The notes under the pieces were generated by a model that saw nothing but the letters and a program-made list of their open reading frames with translations, made no database searches and had not been told where the DNA came from. Positions 17,654 to 27,038 of a stretch of 64,000 nt of DNA are shown one piece after another (within the stretch, counting starts at the first letter, position 1; the number at the start of each line of letters is the position of its first letter). The DNA comes from Pseudomonas frederiksbergensis. Its GTDB lineage: Bacteria > Pseudomonadota > Gammaproteobacteria > Pseudomonadales > Pseudomonadaceae. A program made the position numbers and the translations under genes. The DNA is taken from NCBI RefSeq assembly GCF_003732665.1, contig NZ_MOBP01000013.1, positions 186,001 to 250,000 on the forward strand. The letters are read 5' to 3'.

Positions 17654-19462
17654 ATGTCCAAGAAGATTCACGTAACCGACACCATCCTGCGCGACGCCCA
17701 CCAATCGCTGCTCGCCACCCGCATGCGCACCGAAGACATGCTGCCGATCTGCGACAAGCTCGACAAAGTCGGCTACTGGTCGCTGGAAGTCTGGGGCGGC
17801 GCGACGTTCGACGCCTGCGTACGCTTTCTGAAAGAAGACCCGTGGGAGCGTCTGCGCCAACTGCGTGCGGCGTTGCCTAACACGCGTCTGCAAATGCTCC
17901 TGCGTGGCCAGAACCTGCTGGGCTACCGCCATTACAGCGACGATGTGGTCAAAGCCTTCGTCGCCAAGGCTGCGGTCAACGGCATCGACGTGTTCCGCAT
18001 CTTCGACGCCATGAACGATGTGCGTAACCTGCGTGTGGCCATCGAAGCCGTGAAAGCGGCGGGCAAACACGCCCAGGGCACCATCGCCTACACCACCAGC
18101 CCGGTGCACACCATCGAGGCGTTCGTGGCGCAAGCCAAGCAAATGGAAGCCATGGGTTGCGACTCGGTGGCGATCAAGGACATGGCCGGCCTGCTGACCC
18201 CGTACGCTACCGGCGAACTGGTCAAGGCGCTGAAATCCGAGCAGTCGCTGCCCGTGTTCATTCACTCGCACGACACCTCGGGCATGGCCACCATGTGCCA
18301 ACTCAAGGCCATCGAAAACGGTGCCGACCACATCGACACCGCAATCTCCAGTTTCGCCTCGGGCACCAGCCACCCAGGCACCGAATCGATGGTCGCCGCT
18401 CTTAAAGGCAGCGAATTCGACACCGGCCTGAATCTGGAACTGCTGCAAGAGATCGGCCTGTACTTCTACGCCGTGCGCAAGAAGTACCACCAGTTCGAAA
18501 GCGAATTCACCGCCGTCGACACCCGGGTTCAAGTCAACCAGGTGCCGGGCGGGATGATTTCCAACCTGGCCAACCAGTTGAAAGAGCAGGGCGCACTCAA
18601 TCGCATGGGCGAAGTGTTGGCCGAAATCCCGCGGGTTCGCGAAGACCTCGGCTTCCCACCGCTGGTGACCCCGACCTCGCAAATCGTCGGCACCCAGGCG
18701 TTCTTCAACGTGCTGGCCGGCGAGCGCTACAAGACCATAACCAACGAAGTGAAGCTTTACCTGCAAGGCGGCTACGGCAAGGCGCCGGGCACCGTGAACG
18801 AGAAACTGCGTCGCCAGGCCATTGGCAGCGAAGAGGTGATCGACGTTCGCCCGGCTGACCTGCTCAAACCGGAAATGACCAAGTTGCGCGGCGAAATCGG
18901 TGCGGTGGCCAAGTCCGAAGAAGACGTGCTGACCTACGCCATGTTCCCGGATATCGGTCGCAAGTTCCTCGAAGAACGCAACGCGGGCACCTTGTCCCCT
19001 GAAGTGCTGTTGCCGATTCCAGAAGCCGGCGGCGTGACCTCGGCCAGTGGCGAAGGTGTGCCGACCGAGTTCGTCATCGACGTCCACGGCGAAACCTACC
19101 GCGTCGACATCACCGGTGTGGGCGTCAAGGCCGAAGGCAAGCGTCACTTCTATCTGTCCATCGACGGTATGCCCGAAGAAGTGGTGTTCGAACCGCTCAA
19201 CGAATTCGTCAGCGGCGGCAGCAGCAAGCGCAAGCAAGCCACGGCGCCAGGCCACGTCAGCACCACCATGCCGGGCAACATTGTCGATGTGCTGGTCAAG
19301 GAAGGCGACACCGTGAAGGCTGGCCAGTCCGTGCTGATCACCGAAGCGATGAAGATGGAAACCGAAGTGCAGGCCGCCATCGCCGGCAAAGTCACCGCCA
19401 TCCACGTGGCCAAGGGCGACCGGGTGAACCCGGGCGAAATCCTGATCGAGATCGAAGGCTGA
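17654..19462 (+). CDS. pycB: pyruvate carboxylase subunit B (carboxyltransferase-biotin carrier; OadA-like)
   Basis: 602 residues. Carboxyltransferase TIM barrel (residues about 1-270, VTDTILRDAHQSLLATRMRTEDM with metal site; FRIFDAMNDVRNLR; conserved IKDMAGLL), a conserved carboxylase domain (about 290-490), then a biotinyl domain at the C-terminus with EAMKMETE, the modified lysine being about residue 567. It transfers CO2 from biotin to pyruvate. Same architecture as oxaloacetate decarboxylase alpha, but there are no oadB/oadG genes here and pycA is adjacent, so carboxylase is the better call. GAGGA ribosome site just after the pycA stop. Confidence 0.93.
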   Translation: MSKKIHVTDTILRDAHQSLLATRMRTEDMLPICDKLDKVGYWSLEVWGGATFDACVRFLKEDPWERLRQLRAALPNTRLQMLLRGQNLLGYRHYSDDVVKAFVAKAAVNGIDVFRIFDAMNDVRNLRVAIEAVKAAGKHAQGTIAYTTSPVHTIEAFVAQAKQMEAMGCDSVAIKDMAGLLTPYATGELVKALKSEQSLPVFIHSHDTSGMATMCQLKAIENGADHIDTAISSFASGTSHPGTESMVAALKGSEFDTGLNLELLQEIGLYFYAVRKKYHQFESEFTAVDTRVQVNQVPGGMISNLANQLKEQGALNRMGEVLAEIPRVREDLGFPPLVTPTSQIVGTQAFFNVLAGERYKTITNEVKLYLQGGYGKAPGTVNEKLRRQAIGSEEVIDVRPADLLKPEMTKLRGEIGAVAKSEEDVLTYAMFPDIGRKFLEERNAGTLSPEVLLPIPEAGGVTSASGEGVPTEFVIDVHGETYRVDITGVGVKAEGKRHFYLSIDGMPEEVVFEPLNEFVSGGSSKRKQATAPGHVSTTMPGNIVDVLVKEGDTVKAGQSVLITEAMKMETEVQAAIAGKVTAIHVAKGDRVNPGEILIEIEG

Positions 19463-19493
19463 TTTAACAGCCAGGATCACACCGCTTTAAACC

Positions 19494-19522
19494 TCGGGGG
19501 GGCATGTGCTCCCCTTTTTTTT
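19494..19522 (+). terminator. intrinsic terminator of pycAB
   Basis: G/C stem GGGGGGC-ATGT-GCTCCCC (one G-U pair) followed by T8, 32 bases after the pycB stop. Confidence 0.88.
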
Positions 19523-19551
19523 GCCCGATATTTGGGTGCACCACAATCCTT

Positions 19552-19643
19552 GTGTGGGAGCGGGCTTGCTCGCGAAGGGGCCGTGTCAGTCGACATCCAT
19601 GTTGGCTGACAAACCGCTTTCGCGAGCAAGCCCGCTCCCACAG
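19552..19643. repeat. REP doublet, class A
   Basis: Mirrored units between the pycB terminator and the 3' end of the first autotransporter gene. The spacer has the partly self-complementary form TGTCAGTCGACAT ... GGCTGACA. Confidence 0.92.
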
Positions 19644-19667
19644 GTTCCGAGGTGTGTCAGGTGTTGA

Positions 19668-22322
19668 TTAGAACGCCATGCGCCACTGGCCCATTACGCC
19701 GTGATTGCGGCTGTCGCTGCCGACCTCACCGGTCAGGCCTACGCCCACGCTATGGTTTGCCGAGACCCCAAGATCCAGACCCGCATCCACCAGCAAGCTA
19801 TTGCGATCCAGTTCCGCACCATAAACGGTGTAGTTGTTGCCGCCAGTGACCAGTCGCTGGCGCGTTGAGGTGTAGGTATCGCCGTAAGTGTGTTTCCAGC
19901 CAGCACTGAATCGCGGCGTCAGGCGCATACCGTTATCCAGGGTCTCGACCTTCGCCACACGCAGGCCAACCGTGCTGTTCACATTGCTTTGGGATTGCTG
20001 GTGAACCTTGAGCGATGCGGCCCCACCTTTCTCGGTGTAGCCGTCGCGTTGATAGCGTTGATAGCCGAGGCTGGCGAACGGTTCGATGCTGACGTTGGCG
20101 CGGCCCAGGTTGTAGCCCACTTCGGCGAAGGCTTGCTGGGTACTGGCGTCGTAGCTGCCCTTAGGGCGATCACTGAAACCGGTGAAGGCGATTCGGCGTG
20201 CAGTGCTGCCGTCGTGGTTGCTGTAAGTAGCACCAAGACGAAGTGACATCGGGCCGTTCTGACGCAATGCATAAGCGCCCAGATGCCAGCTATCGAGGTC
20301 GCCGTCGAGCTCCTTGCTGTCCAGTCGAGTCCGGGATGTCCCGCCCATCAACCCCAGGCGCCATTCCTCATCGATGCTCCAGTCCGCGCCAAGCAGCAGA
20401 CCTTTGGTCGAGTGTTGCATGGGCTCAATATCCCGATCCAACGTCCCCCCGTGGCCAAGAGCTTGCAGCCAGACCCTGCCCTTGTCTTCGTTGCCGGCCG
20501 CCAGGCGTGGTGCGTTGTTTCGCTCGCGTAAGTTGTGGGTGCCCAACTGACGCATGGCCGACAGCATGCTGCCACTGACCGGATCGGCACTGCTCAAGGT
20601 CGCTTTGGCGAGGTTGGCGTTGCTGGAGCCGGCGAGTTGTTCGAGGGCGTAGGCGGCTGTTTCTTTGTCGGTGGCGAGTAGGGCGGTGATGGCGGCGTTA
20701 GTCGGAGTGGATGATTGCGGCACCGTGCTGGAAGTGCTGGCGACGGTAGCTGGTTGTGGCGCTGCGCCAGGAGTATCGGCGGCGACAGCCGGTTGAGTCG
20801 CTGCGTCGGGAGTAACGGCGGCGACGGCTGGTTGTGTCGCTGCATCTGGAGTGCCGGCGACGATGGTTGGTTGTGGCGCTGCGTCGGGAGTGCCGGCGAC
20901 GATGGTTGGTTGTGGCGCTGCATCTGGAGTGCCGACGACGATGGCTGGTTGTGGCGTTGCGTCTGGAGTGCCGGCGACGATGGCTGGTTGTGGCGCTGCG
21001 TCGGGATTAACGGCGGCGACGGCTGGTTGTGTCGCTGCATCTGGAGTACCGGCGACGATGATTGGTTGTGGCGCTACATCGGGAGTGCCGGTGACGATGG
21101 TTGGTTGTGGCGCTGCGTCGGGAGTGCCGGTGCCGATGATTGGTTGTGGCGCTACATCGGGAGTGCCGGCGACGATGACTGATTGTGGCGCAGTGCCGTA
21201 AGTATCCACGTTGGTAAGTGGCTTCAGATCTGACGCTGGAGTGCCGGTGGTCATGGATGGCCTCACTTGCGCGACGACGGTATTTAAGATGTCGGAGGAC
21301 AACTGAGCTTCGGGAATACGCTCTGGCTCGCTGATATTTTTGGCGAACTCCCGTCCGTTGTCGGAAGTAGCGAGACTCTCGATAGGTACTTCGTTACGAG
21401 CGTAAGTCATGCCGACGCTTTTAGTGTTGTACCTAAGGCTCGGTGCCATAAACGCGAGGTCATTGAGAACTTTGTCGAATTTGCCTTCGACTTTTTCTTT
21501 CGCCTCGATGATGGTGTAGCGACTGCTCAGCGGATATTCACCCGGCATCGAGACAATTTTCAGGGTGGAGCCACCCAGCCTGGCAGTGCCGTCGACTTTG
21601 ATCGTTTCCCCACCGCCATCGGGATTGACCTCGTAGGCCAATACACCGGTCTTGGAAAGACTCAAATCCCCTTTGACCCTTGGGGCGCCGTGCATTCTGT
21701 TGACGTTGACCAGACCATGTACCCTCAGGTCGCCGACGGTGCCATTACCCGCGAAAGTACCGCTTTCTTCGACGTCCACTTGCCCCTTGATGTCGCCTTT
21801 GTTGAAGAGCTGTCCGACTGCAATCGCGCGACCCAGGATCTTTCCGTTGTTGGTCAGGACGCCGTCATTGAGCACTGCCACTCCATCCTTGAAATCGCTC
21901 TTGCTGTTTAACGTCCAAGAGCCCTGAGTATTGAACAGGCCCGTGAAGTTTTTTGTATCGCCCAGCTCGCCGCCGTCAGAGGCATCCAGTTGCAGGACAT
22001 TCATGCCACCGCCGCCATCAGCCCGACCTTTAAAGCTGCCGCCGTTCTTCAAGATGAAGAGGTTGTTGGCGTCCGTTCCTTTTACAACGCTCTCAGGTGA
22101 GTTGATCTCTTTGCTGACAGTGCTGGCAGCGTCAGTGAAGGCTTGAAGAACAGCCAGCGGATCGCGTTTTGACTCGACCCTCGGTACTACCTTCGCATCG
22201 ACGGGGGCCGATGATTCGGTAGGAATAGACAGCTCTTGAGCCGTGGAAAATTCAGCACATCCCAGCGTCAGTGCAATGGCCAACGCGAGGTGTTGTGGTC
22301 GGAATTGGTGTTGATCGGGCAT
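19668..22322 (-). CDS. autotransporter (type Va secretion) with proline-rich repeat linker
   Basis: 884 residues from the ATG at 22322, chosen because the signal peptide follows (QHLALAIALTLGCAEFSTAQE); an in-frame ATG at 22352 is an alternative. The passenger (about 40-330) is short and beta-rich, followed by a segment resembling the autochaperone region of the neighbouring autotransporter. Residues about 375-530 are twelve 13-residue units of type PDAAPQPTIVAGT. The C-terminal barrel (about 600-884) starts near GRVWLQALGHGG and ends WRMAF with the terminal Phe used for BAM recognition. Expected at the outer membrane, passenger outside. No catalytic motif seen; an adhesin-like or structural role is a guess. 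Confidence 0.88.
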   Translation of the reverse strand: MPDQHQFRPQHLALAIALTLGCAEFSTAQELSIPTESSAPVDAKVVPRVESKRDPLAVLQAFTDAASTVSKEINSPESVVKGTDANNLFILKNGGSFKGRADGGGGMNVLQLDASDGGELGDTKNFTGLFNTQGSWTLNSKSDFKDGVAVLNDGVLTNNGKILGRAIAVGQLFNKGDIKGQVDVEESGTFAGNGTVGDLRVHGLVNVNRMHGAPRVKGDLSLSKTGVLAYEVNPDGGGETIKVDGTARLGGSTLKIVSMPGEYPLSSRYTIIEAKEKVEGKFDKVLNDLAFMAPSLRYNTKSVGMTYARNEVPIESLATSDNGREFAKNISEPERIPEAQLSSDILNTVVAQVRPSMTTGTPASDLKPLTNVDTYGTAPQSVIVAGTPDVAPQPIIGTGTPDAAPQPTIVTGTPDVAPQPIIVAGTPDAATQPAVAAVNPDAAPQPAIVAGTPDATPQPAIVVGTPDAAPQPTIVAGTPDAAPQPTIVAGTPDAATQPAVAAVTPDAATQPAVAADTPGAAPQPATVASTSSTVPQSSTPTNAAITALLATDKETAAYALEQLAGSSNANLAKATLSSADPVSGSMLSAMRQLGTHNLRERNNAPRLAAGNEDKGRVWLQALGHGGTLDRDIEPMQHSTKGLLLGADWSIDEEWRLGLMGGTSRTRLDSKELDGDLDSWHLGAYALRQNGPMSLRLGATYSNHDGSTARRIAFTGFSDRPKGSYDASTQQAFAEVGYNLGRANVSIEPFASLGYQRYQRDGYTEKGGAASLKVHQQSQSNVNSTVGLRVAKVETLDNGMRLTPRFSAGWKHTYGDTYTSTRQRLVTGGNNYTVYGAELDRNSLLVDAGLDLGVSANHSVGVGLTGEVGSDSRNHGVMGQWRMAF
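20733..21200 (-). repeat. twelve tandem 39-bp coding repeats (13-residue units)
   Basis: In-frame tandem array inside the first autotransporter. Units follow PDAAPQPxIVAGT, with a variant PDAATQPAVAAxT in three or four copies. Copies differ at several bases, and two adjacent units (PDAAPQPTIVAGT twice) are identical in protein. A thirteenth, decayed unit (SSTVPQSSTPTNA) follows at 20694-20732. Confidence 0.93.
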
Positions 22323-22427
22323 TGAGTTCGACCTCGTTTGAATGAAGGCCAAACTCTAAGGGGGAGGTTGTGGGGAGCGATGTCAGGCGCTTCCCGCAGA
22401 TTTGCAGGTTGTGTCAGATTGTTCTGT

Positions 22428-22464
22428 AGAAAAAAACCGGCCGTTGAAGAACAGCCGGTTTTAC
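22428..22464 (-). terminator. intrinsic terminator of the second autotransporter
   Basis: Stem AACCGGC / GCCGGTT with a 12-base loop; on the minus strand it is followed by a run of eight T. It lies 58 bases past the stop of the gene at 22522. Confidence 0.85.
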
Positions 22465-22521
22465 CTTCTGTGATTGGAGTCTTTGCCTACAACAATCCCG
22501 GAAACTTCGATTGGCGAACTG

Positions 22522-25479
22522 TCAGAAACTCATCTGCCACTGCCCGATCAACCCGTGATTGCGACTGTTGCTGCCAATCTCGCCGCTGTAGCCCACACCG
22601 AGGGTATGCCGCGCCGAGATTCCCAGATCCAGCCCCGCCTCCAGTACCAGGCTGTCGCGATCCAGCGAACTGCCATCGACGCTGAACGCCGTGCCGCCGA
22701 CCACGAAGGCTTGGCGCGTCGAGCTGCTGACATCGCCATACGTGTGCTTCCAGCCAGCGGTCATGCGCGGGGTCAGGCTCATGCCGTTGTCCAGGGTGCT
22801 CAGGTGTGCCAGGCGCACGCCGAAGGTGCTGCTGAAGTTGTCCTGGGTTTGCTCTTCGACCTGCAGCGCGGCGGCGCCACCTTTCTCTTTGTAGCTGTCG
22901 CGGTGATAACGCTGGTAGCCGAGGTTGGCGAAGGGTTCGGCGCTGAGGCGGCCGCTGCCCATGGCGTAGCCCAATTCGGCGAAGGCTTGTTGGCTGTCGG
23001 CGTCGTAATCGCCTTTTGGTCGATCGCTGAAACCGTTGAACGCGACGGTGCGTTTGCTTTCCCCTTGGTGGCCGCTGTAGGCCGCGCCGAGACGTAGCGC
23101 AAACGGGCCGCTTTGGCGCAGGGCGTAGACCCCGGCGTGCCAGCTCTCGACATTGCCGTCGACCCCGGTGGCATCCAGATCGGTTTTCGAATAACCGCCC
23201 AACACGCCCAGGCGCCATTGCGGATTGAGTGCCCAATCGGCGCCGAGCACGCTGCCCTTGGTGCGTTGTTCCAGACCGCTGTTGCCGTGTTCGCCGTCGA
23301 GTTTGCCGTAGCCACCGATGGCTTGCAGCCAGAGTCGGCCCTGGGCATTCGGGTCGTTGAGGTTGCGGGCTTCGGATGGAACGCCGGTGGAGGCGAGCAC
23401 CGGTGTGTCCCGGGAATCGAGGCCCACCAGCAAGCCTGAACCGCCGCCCATTTGCTGCATCGCCGAGAGCATGCTGCCGCCAATCTGGCTGCTGGCGCCG
23501 AGGGTGGCGCTGGTGAGGTTGGCGTTGCTCGCACCGGCCAATTGCTCGATGGCTGCGCCAGCCGTGGCGTTGGTGGTGTTGAGCAGCGCGTTGTAGAGCG
23601 TGTTGTTTTTACCTATCGAAGCCAGGCTGTTAGCGGCGCTGTTGCCGTTGGCGGTGGCCGCGAATTGGTTGAAGGCGATGTCGTTTCGGGTGTAGGTCAG
23701 ATCGACCTGAGTCGGGGTGTACGCGAGGGTCGGCGTGAGGAACGCGTAGTCGCTGGTGACCTTGCCAAACGTGCCGTTGACGCTCGCGGCTTGCAACACG
23801 GTGTAATGGCTTTGCCACGGGTAGGTGCCGCTGCCGGGGTTCACCGCCAGGGTCGCGCCATTCAGATTCGCGGTGCCGCCGATTTTTACCGGGGCGCTGG
23901 TGCCGTCGGCATTCACGCCATAGGCCAGGGTGCCGCCGCTGCCGAAGGTCAAGTCGTGAGCGATGGTTGCGGTGCCGAGTCGGGTGTTGGTCTGCAACGT
24001 GCCGTTGACCAGCAGATTGCCCACCGAACCGCCGCCTGCATACACGCCGCCCTGATCCACCGTCAGCGTGCCGGCAATGCTGCCCTGGTTGAGCAGCGTC
24101 GCGCCATTGCGCACCGCGCCGCCGTCGCTGAAATCACCGCTGCCGGTCAGGGTCCAGGCCCCTTGCTTGACCTCCAGCCATTCGAAGTTGCGACTGGCAC
24201 CGAAACTGCCGCCCGCCACATCGTCCATCACCACCCGGTCGTAACCGCTGCCGCCATCGACCACACCGACGAAGCGGCTGCCGTTGCGCAACGTCAGGCT
24301 GTCATTGCCGCCGCCCAGGTCCAGGGCCAAGCCGTTGCTGCCACTGATGGTGCCGCCGTTGGTTACGCTGTCGGCAAACTCGCCGACGAACTTCACCCCG
24401 AAACCGTCGAGACCCTGAATGGTGCCGAAGTTTTCCAGGGTGGTCGCTGCCACCCCCGAACCGCCGCTGCCATCGTCCACCAGGATCGCGCTGTTGGCGC
24501 CGCTGATGAGTGCACCTTTGGCGTTCAACACATAGCCGCCGCCCAACGCGATACCTTCGCTGCCATTGGCGAAACCGCCCTTGTCCACGCCGCCCGCGCC
24601 GACGCCTTGAATGGTGCCGTAGTTTTCGATGTGGGCGATGTTGTCGATGTCCACACCATCGCCGTCGCCGTTGGGTTGCAGCCCCGAGTAAGCACCGGTA
24701 ATCGTGCCGTGGTTGATCACCGTGCCGTCGCCATCGGAGCCGAAGCCCGAACCGTTGCGCCCGGTGACCTGCCCGTAGTTGACCAGCGTGGCGCCGAGGT
24801 CAGTGGTGATGCCGTGGCGGCCGCCGGAAATGGTCCCGTAGTTGGTCACCGTTACGCCGGTCGCGGTGTCGATATCAATGCCGTCGAACTTCTCGTCGAC
24901 ATTGTGCGAGTCGCCCGTGGAGATCTCGCCATAGTTGGTGATCGTCGCGTTGGCCCCGGTCTTCATCCCGTCGCTGGCATCCCCCCGAATCAGCCCTCCC
25001 GCACGGTTGATGATCGTGGTTTTGACGCCGTCGCTGCGCAGCGCATCCAGGTCCAGCCCCTGGCCGGTGGTGGAGCGAATGATCCCGCTGTTATCGATCA
25101 ACAGACTGCCGCTGGCGAAGTTGCTGTCGATGCGCAACGCATCGTTGAACCCCAGAATCTGCCCGCTACTGCGGTTATAAATGCTGTAGTTGCGCGCCTG
25201 GGTCAGGTCGCCACTGCTGTCGATCGCCCGTCCACCGGTAGACACGATCTTGCCCGCGTTATCGACCACCACGCCGACGCCACTGGTCTTGTCCTTCAGA
25301 GTCACGGCCTTGCCGCTGTTGGTGATGCTGCCGGGGGCGGAAATCGTCAGCGTGTCACTGCCGCCAAGGGTTTGCGCGGCGGTGGTGGCGGTGTCGATCT
25401 GCACGTTTTTGGCTTGGGCGGTGGTGGCGCTGATCAGCAGGGCGATGGTCAGGGCGAGACGCTGGGGCGAGAAGGGCAT
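22522..25479 (-). CDS. autotransporter with left-handed helix-type passenger
   Basis: 985 residues from the ATG at 25479, where the signal peptide MPFSPQRLALTIALLISATTAQA begins; further upstream codons lack family character. The passenger (about 25-640) has many short N/T/G-rich repeats such as VTNYGTISGG, TLVNYGQVTG, TVINHGTITG and HIENYGTIQG, the pattern of a beta-helix stacked every 20-25 residues. The autotransporter barrel covers about 690-985 (GRLWLQAIGGYGKL to WQMSF). It is a paralogue of the gene at 19668-22322, over both the junction region and the barrel. Each gene has its own spacing and terminator, so they are not clearly one operon. Confidence 0.9.
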   Translation of the reverse strand: MPFSPQRLALTIALLISATTAQAKNVQIDTATTAAQTLGGSDTLTISAPGSITNSGKAVTLKDKTSGVGVVVDNAGKIVSTGGRAIDSSGDLTQARNYSIYNRSSGQILGFNDALRIDSNFASGSLLIDNSGIIRSTTGQGLDLDALRSDGVKTTIINRAGGLIRGDASDGMKTGANATITNYGEISTGDSHNVDEKFDGIDIDTATGVTVTNYGTISGGRHGITTDLGATLVNYGQVTGRNGSGFGSDGDGTVINHGTITGAYSGLQPNGDGDGVDIDNIAHIENYGTIQGVGAGGVDKGGFANGSEGIALGGGYVLNAKGALISGANSAILVDDGSGGSGVAATTLENFGTIQGLDGFGVKFVGEFADSVTNGGTISGSNGLALDLGGGNDSLTLRNGSRFVGVVDGGSGYDRVVMDDVAGGSFGASRNFEWLEVKQGAWTLTGSGDFSDGGAVRNGATLLNQGSIAGTLTVDQGGVYAGGGSVGNLLVNGTLQTNTRLGTATIAHDLTFGSGGTLAYGVNADGTSAPVKIGGTANLNGATLAVNPGSGTYPWQSHYTVLQAASVNGTFGKVTSDYAFLTPTLAYTPTQVDLTYTRNDIAFNQFAATANGNSAANSLASIGKNNTLYNALLNTTNATAGAAIEQLAGASNANLTSATLGASSQIGGSMLSAMQQMGGGSGLLVGLDSRDTPVLASTGVPSEARNLNDPNAQGRLWLQAIGGYGKLDGEHGNSGLEQRTKGSVLGADWALNPQWRLGVLGGYSKTDLDATGVDGNVESWHAGVYALRQSGPFALRLGAAYSGHQGESKRTVAFNGFSDRPKGDYDADSQQAFAELGYAMGSGRLSAEPFANLGYQRYHRDSYKEKGGAAALQVEEQTQDNFSSTFGVRLAHLSTLDNGMSLTPRMTAGWKHTYGDVSSSTRQAFVVGGTAFSVDGSSLDRDSLVLEAGLDLGISARHTLGVGYSGEIGSNSRNHGLIGQWQMSF

Positions 25480-25568
25480 GGGGTAGGCAGCCTTTTTGTT
25501 ATAAGCGGGCTGTCTTGTATAGCGGAGGGTTTTTACAGAATGATGTCTGATTGATAACAGGTTTCTGC

Positions 25569-25626
25569 AATTTAATGCGTAAATTTCATCCTGTTTGTTT
25601 AATAAGTGCATTTTAATGCGTAAATT
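25569..25626. promoter_or_regulatory. paired direct repeats upstream of hipA
   Basis: TTTAATGCGTAAATT occurs twice, at 25571-25585 and 25612-25626, 41 bases apart (about four helical turns). The first copy extends to the palindrome AATTTA-ATGCG-TAAATT. Candidate HipB operators, or operators of the divergent autotransporter. Confidence 0.6.
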
Positions 25627-25647
25627 AGGTCGATGGTTTACTCGTGG

Positions 25648-25665
25648 CATGCACTATATTGCATG
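25648..25665. promoter_or_regulatory. inverted repeat overlapping a possible hipA -10 element
   Basis: CATGCA-CTATAT-TGCATG, a perfect 6-base inverted repeat around a TATATT that could be the -10 hexamer, 47 bases before the hipA ATG. This placement is usual for antitoxin autorepression; binding is inference. Confidence 0.5.
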
Positions 25666-25712
25666 AACAGATCATTTTCTTACGATGGTACGCATCAAAT
25701 TGCAGGTGAGTT

Positions 25713-27038
25713 ATGTACACATTGACGCTGCAGGTCTACACATCTGGTAATTGGCTTGATGCGATGACTCTGGTTTTTACCGAGCCAGAAAAAGGTTTCG
25801 AAGGGCCGTGTCGATTTGGTTACAAAAAAGACTATGTGGCTAACAACCTTGAGTACATCGAATCGCCTTTTTCCAAAGCGGTCAGCGCCAGGTTGCCATT
25901 GGATTGGGATAACACGTCGCTGAAAAAGGCGCCGGCCTTTTTGCTCGACATCGCTCCTGCCGGCGCTGCAAGACGCTTTCTTATGGCGCGCGTTGGCCAG
26001 GACAAACCTGAAGGCATCAGCGCTGATTTATTTTTGCTGGGACGGAGCACCCCCGCCCCTATCGGCCACATGCGTATCAAGGAGTCGGCTGAAGAGGCAG
26101 ACGACAGGCCCGCCATAGGTTTTCGTCGAGAAGAAGTAGTCGCTCGCGATAATACTTTTTTGGAGTACGCCTATGAGCAGGGCGCAGCGATAGGCGGTGC
26201 CACGGGGGCGGGTGGTGAAGCCCCCAAGCTTTTGATGTCTCAAGGGCGGGACGGCCTGCTATATCCGGATGCTGTACTGAGCGACGATCAAGTGGCGCAG
26301 CATTGGTTTGTTAAATTTGCTCGTAACAGAGCTGCCCAGACTGATCAGATAATTCTCAAAAGCGAATTTCACTATTACAAGGCATTGCACGTTCTGGGGA
26401 TCGAGACGATAGCGGCAGATGGGCTCGCGCTGGAGGAAGCAACAAAACCCAGTCTTTGGATGAAGCGCTTTGATCGGGAGGTAACAGATCAAGGTGTTGA
26501 GCGATTAGCGGTTGAATCGATCTACTCGCTGGCAGGTGTGACAGTCCCCGGCAGTTACATGAACCACCTTGAGGTGATCCAACTCCTCGCTCGGCTGTGG
26601 AAACAAGTCGGGCAGGTCGATCAGGTTCCTGCGCTGGTGTCCGATTATCTACGTCGTGATTTGCTTAATAAAATTCTGGGTAACTCCGATAACCATGGCC
26701 GCAATACTTCGATTATTCGCGGCACAGAATCCTTCCGCCTTGCTCCGATCTACGATTTGGCTCCAATGGTGATGGACGACGAGGGAGTCACGCGCACCAC
26801 TAAATGGCCCAAAGACCTAGAGGTGGCTGGCGAGGTGAAATGGCGCGAGGTATGCAATGCATTGGCGGATATCGGAGATCCTGAATCGCTCTTTGAAAAT
26901 CTGCGAGCGGATGCTGATCGCTTGTTGGCTTTGCCGGACATTCTCACCGCCAGCGGTCTTCCTGAGGCCACTATGAATCACCCTGGGGTTGCGTTGAGAA
27001 ATCTTGAGCAACGCTTGAAGACATGGGGGCTGAGATGA
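25713..27038 (+). CDS. HipA-family serine/threonine kinase toxin
   Basis: 441 residues. N-terminal HipA_N-like region (about 1-125), then the kinase core: Gly-rich loop GGATGAGGEAPK (161-172), ATP lysine in WFVKF (K201), catalytic GNSDNHGRN (D326, matching HipA D309) and the metal-binding IYDLAP (D348). HipA kinases inactivate aminoacyl-tRNA synthetases (GltX in E. coli) and cause growth arrest. The codon use is more AT-rich than the neighbours, suggesting transfer. A HipB-like gene follows with an ATGA overlap, so toxin precedes antitoxin, the reverse of E. coli hipBA. Exact HipA subfamily not certain. Confidence 0.9.
   Translation: MYTLTLQVYTSGNWLDAMTLVFTEPEKGFEGPCRFGYKKDYVANNLEYIESPFSKAVSARLPLDWDNTSLKKAPAFLLDIAPAGAARRFLMARVGQDKPEGISADLFLLGRSTPAPIGHMRIKESAEEADDRPAIGFRREEVVARDNTFLEYAYEQGAAIGGATGAGGEAPKLLMSQGRDGLLYPDAVLSDDQVAQHWFVKFARNRAAQTDQIILKSEFHYYKALHVLGIETIAADGLALEEATKPSLWMKRFDREVTDQGVERLAVESIYSLAGVTVPGSYMNHLEVIQLLARLWKQVGQVDQVPALVSDYLRRDLLNKILGNSDNHGRNTSIIRGTESFRLAPIYDLAPMVMDDEGVTRTTKWPKDLEVAGEVKWREVCNALADIGDPESLFENLRADADRLLALPDILTASGLPEATMNHPGVALRNLEQRLKTWGLR

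Noticed and set aside
20733..21200. CRISPR-like array of regular repeats
   Set aside because: The 39-base units are contiguous, without spacers, and keep an open frame as 13-residue protein repeats; there are no cas genes.
23452..25554. A 700-codon plus-strand frame opposite the second autotransporter
   Set aside because: Shadow of the low-complexity passenger; no signal, no domain, no start site of note.
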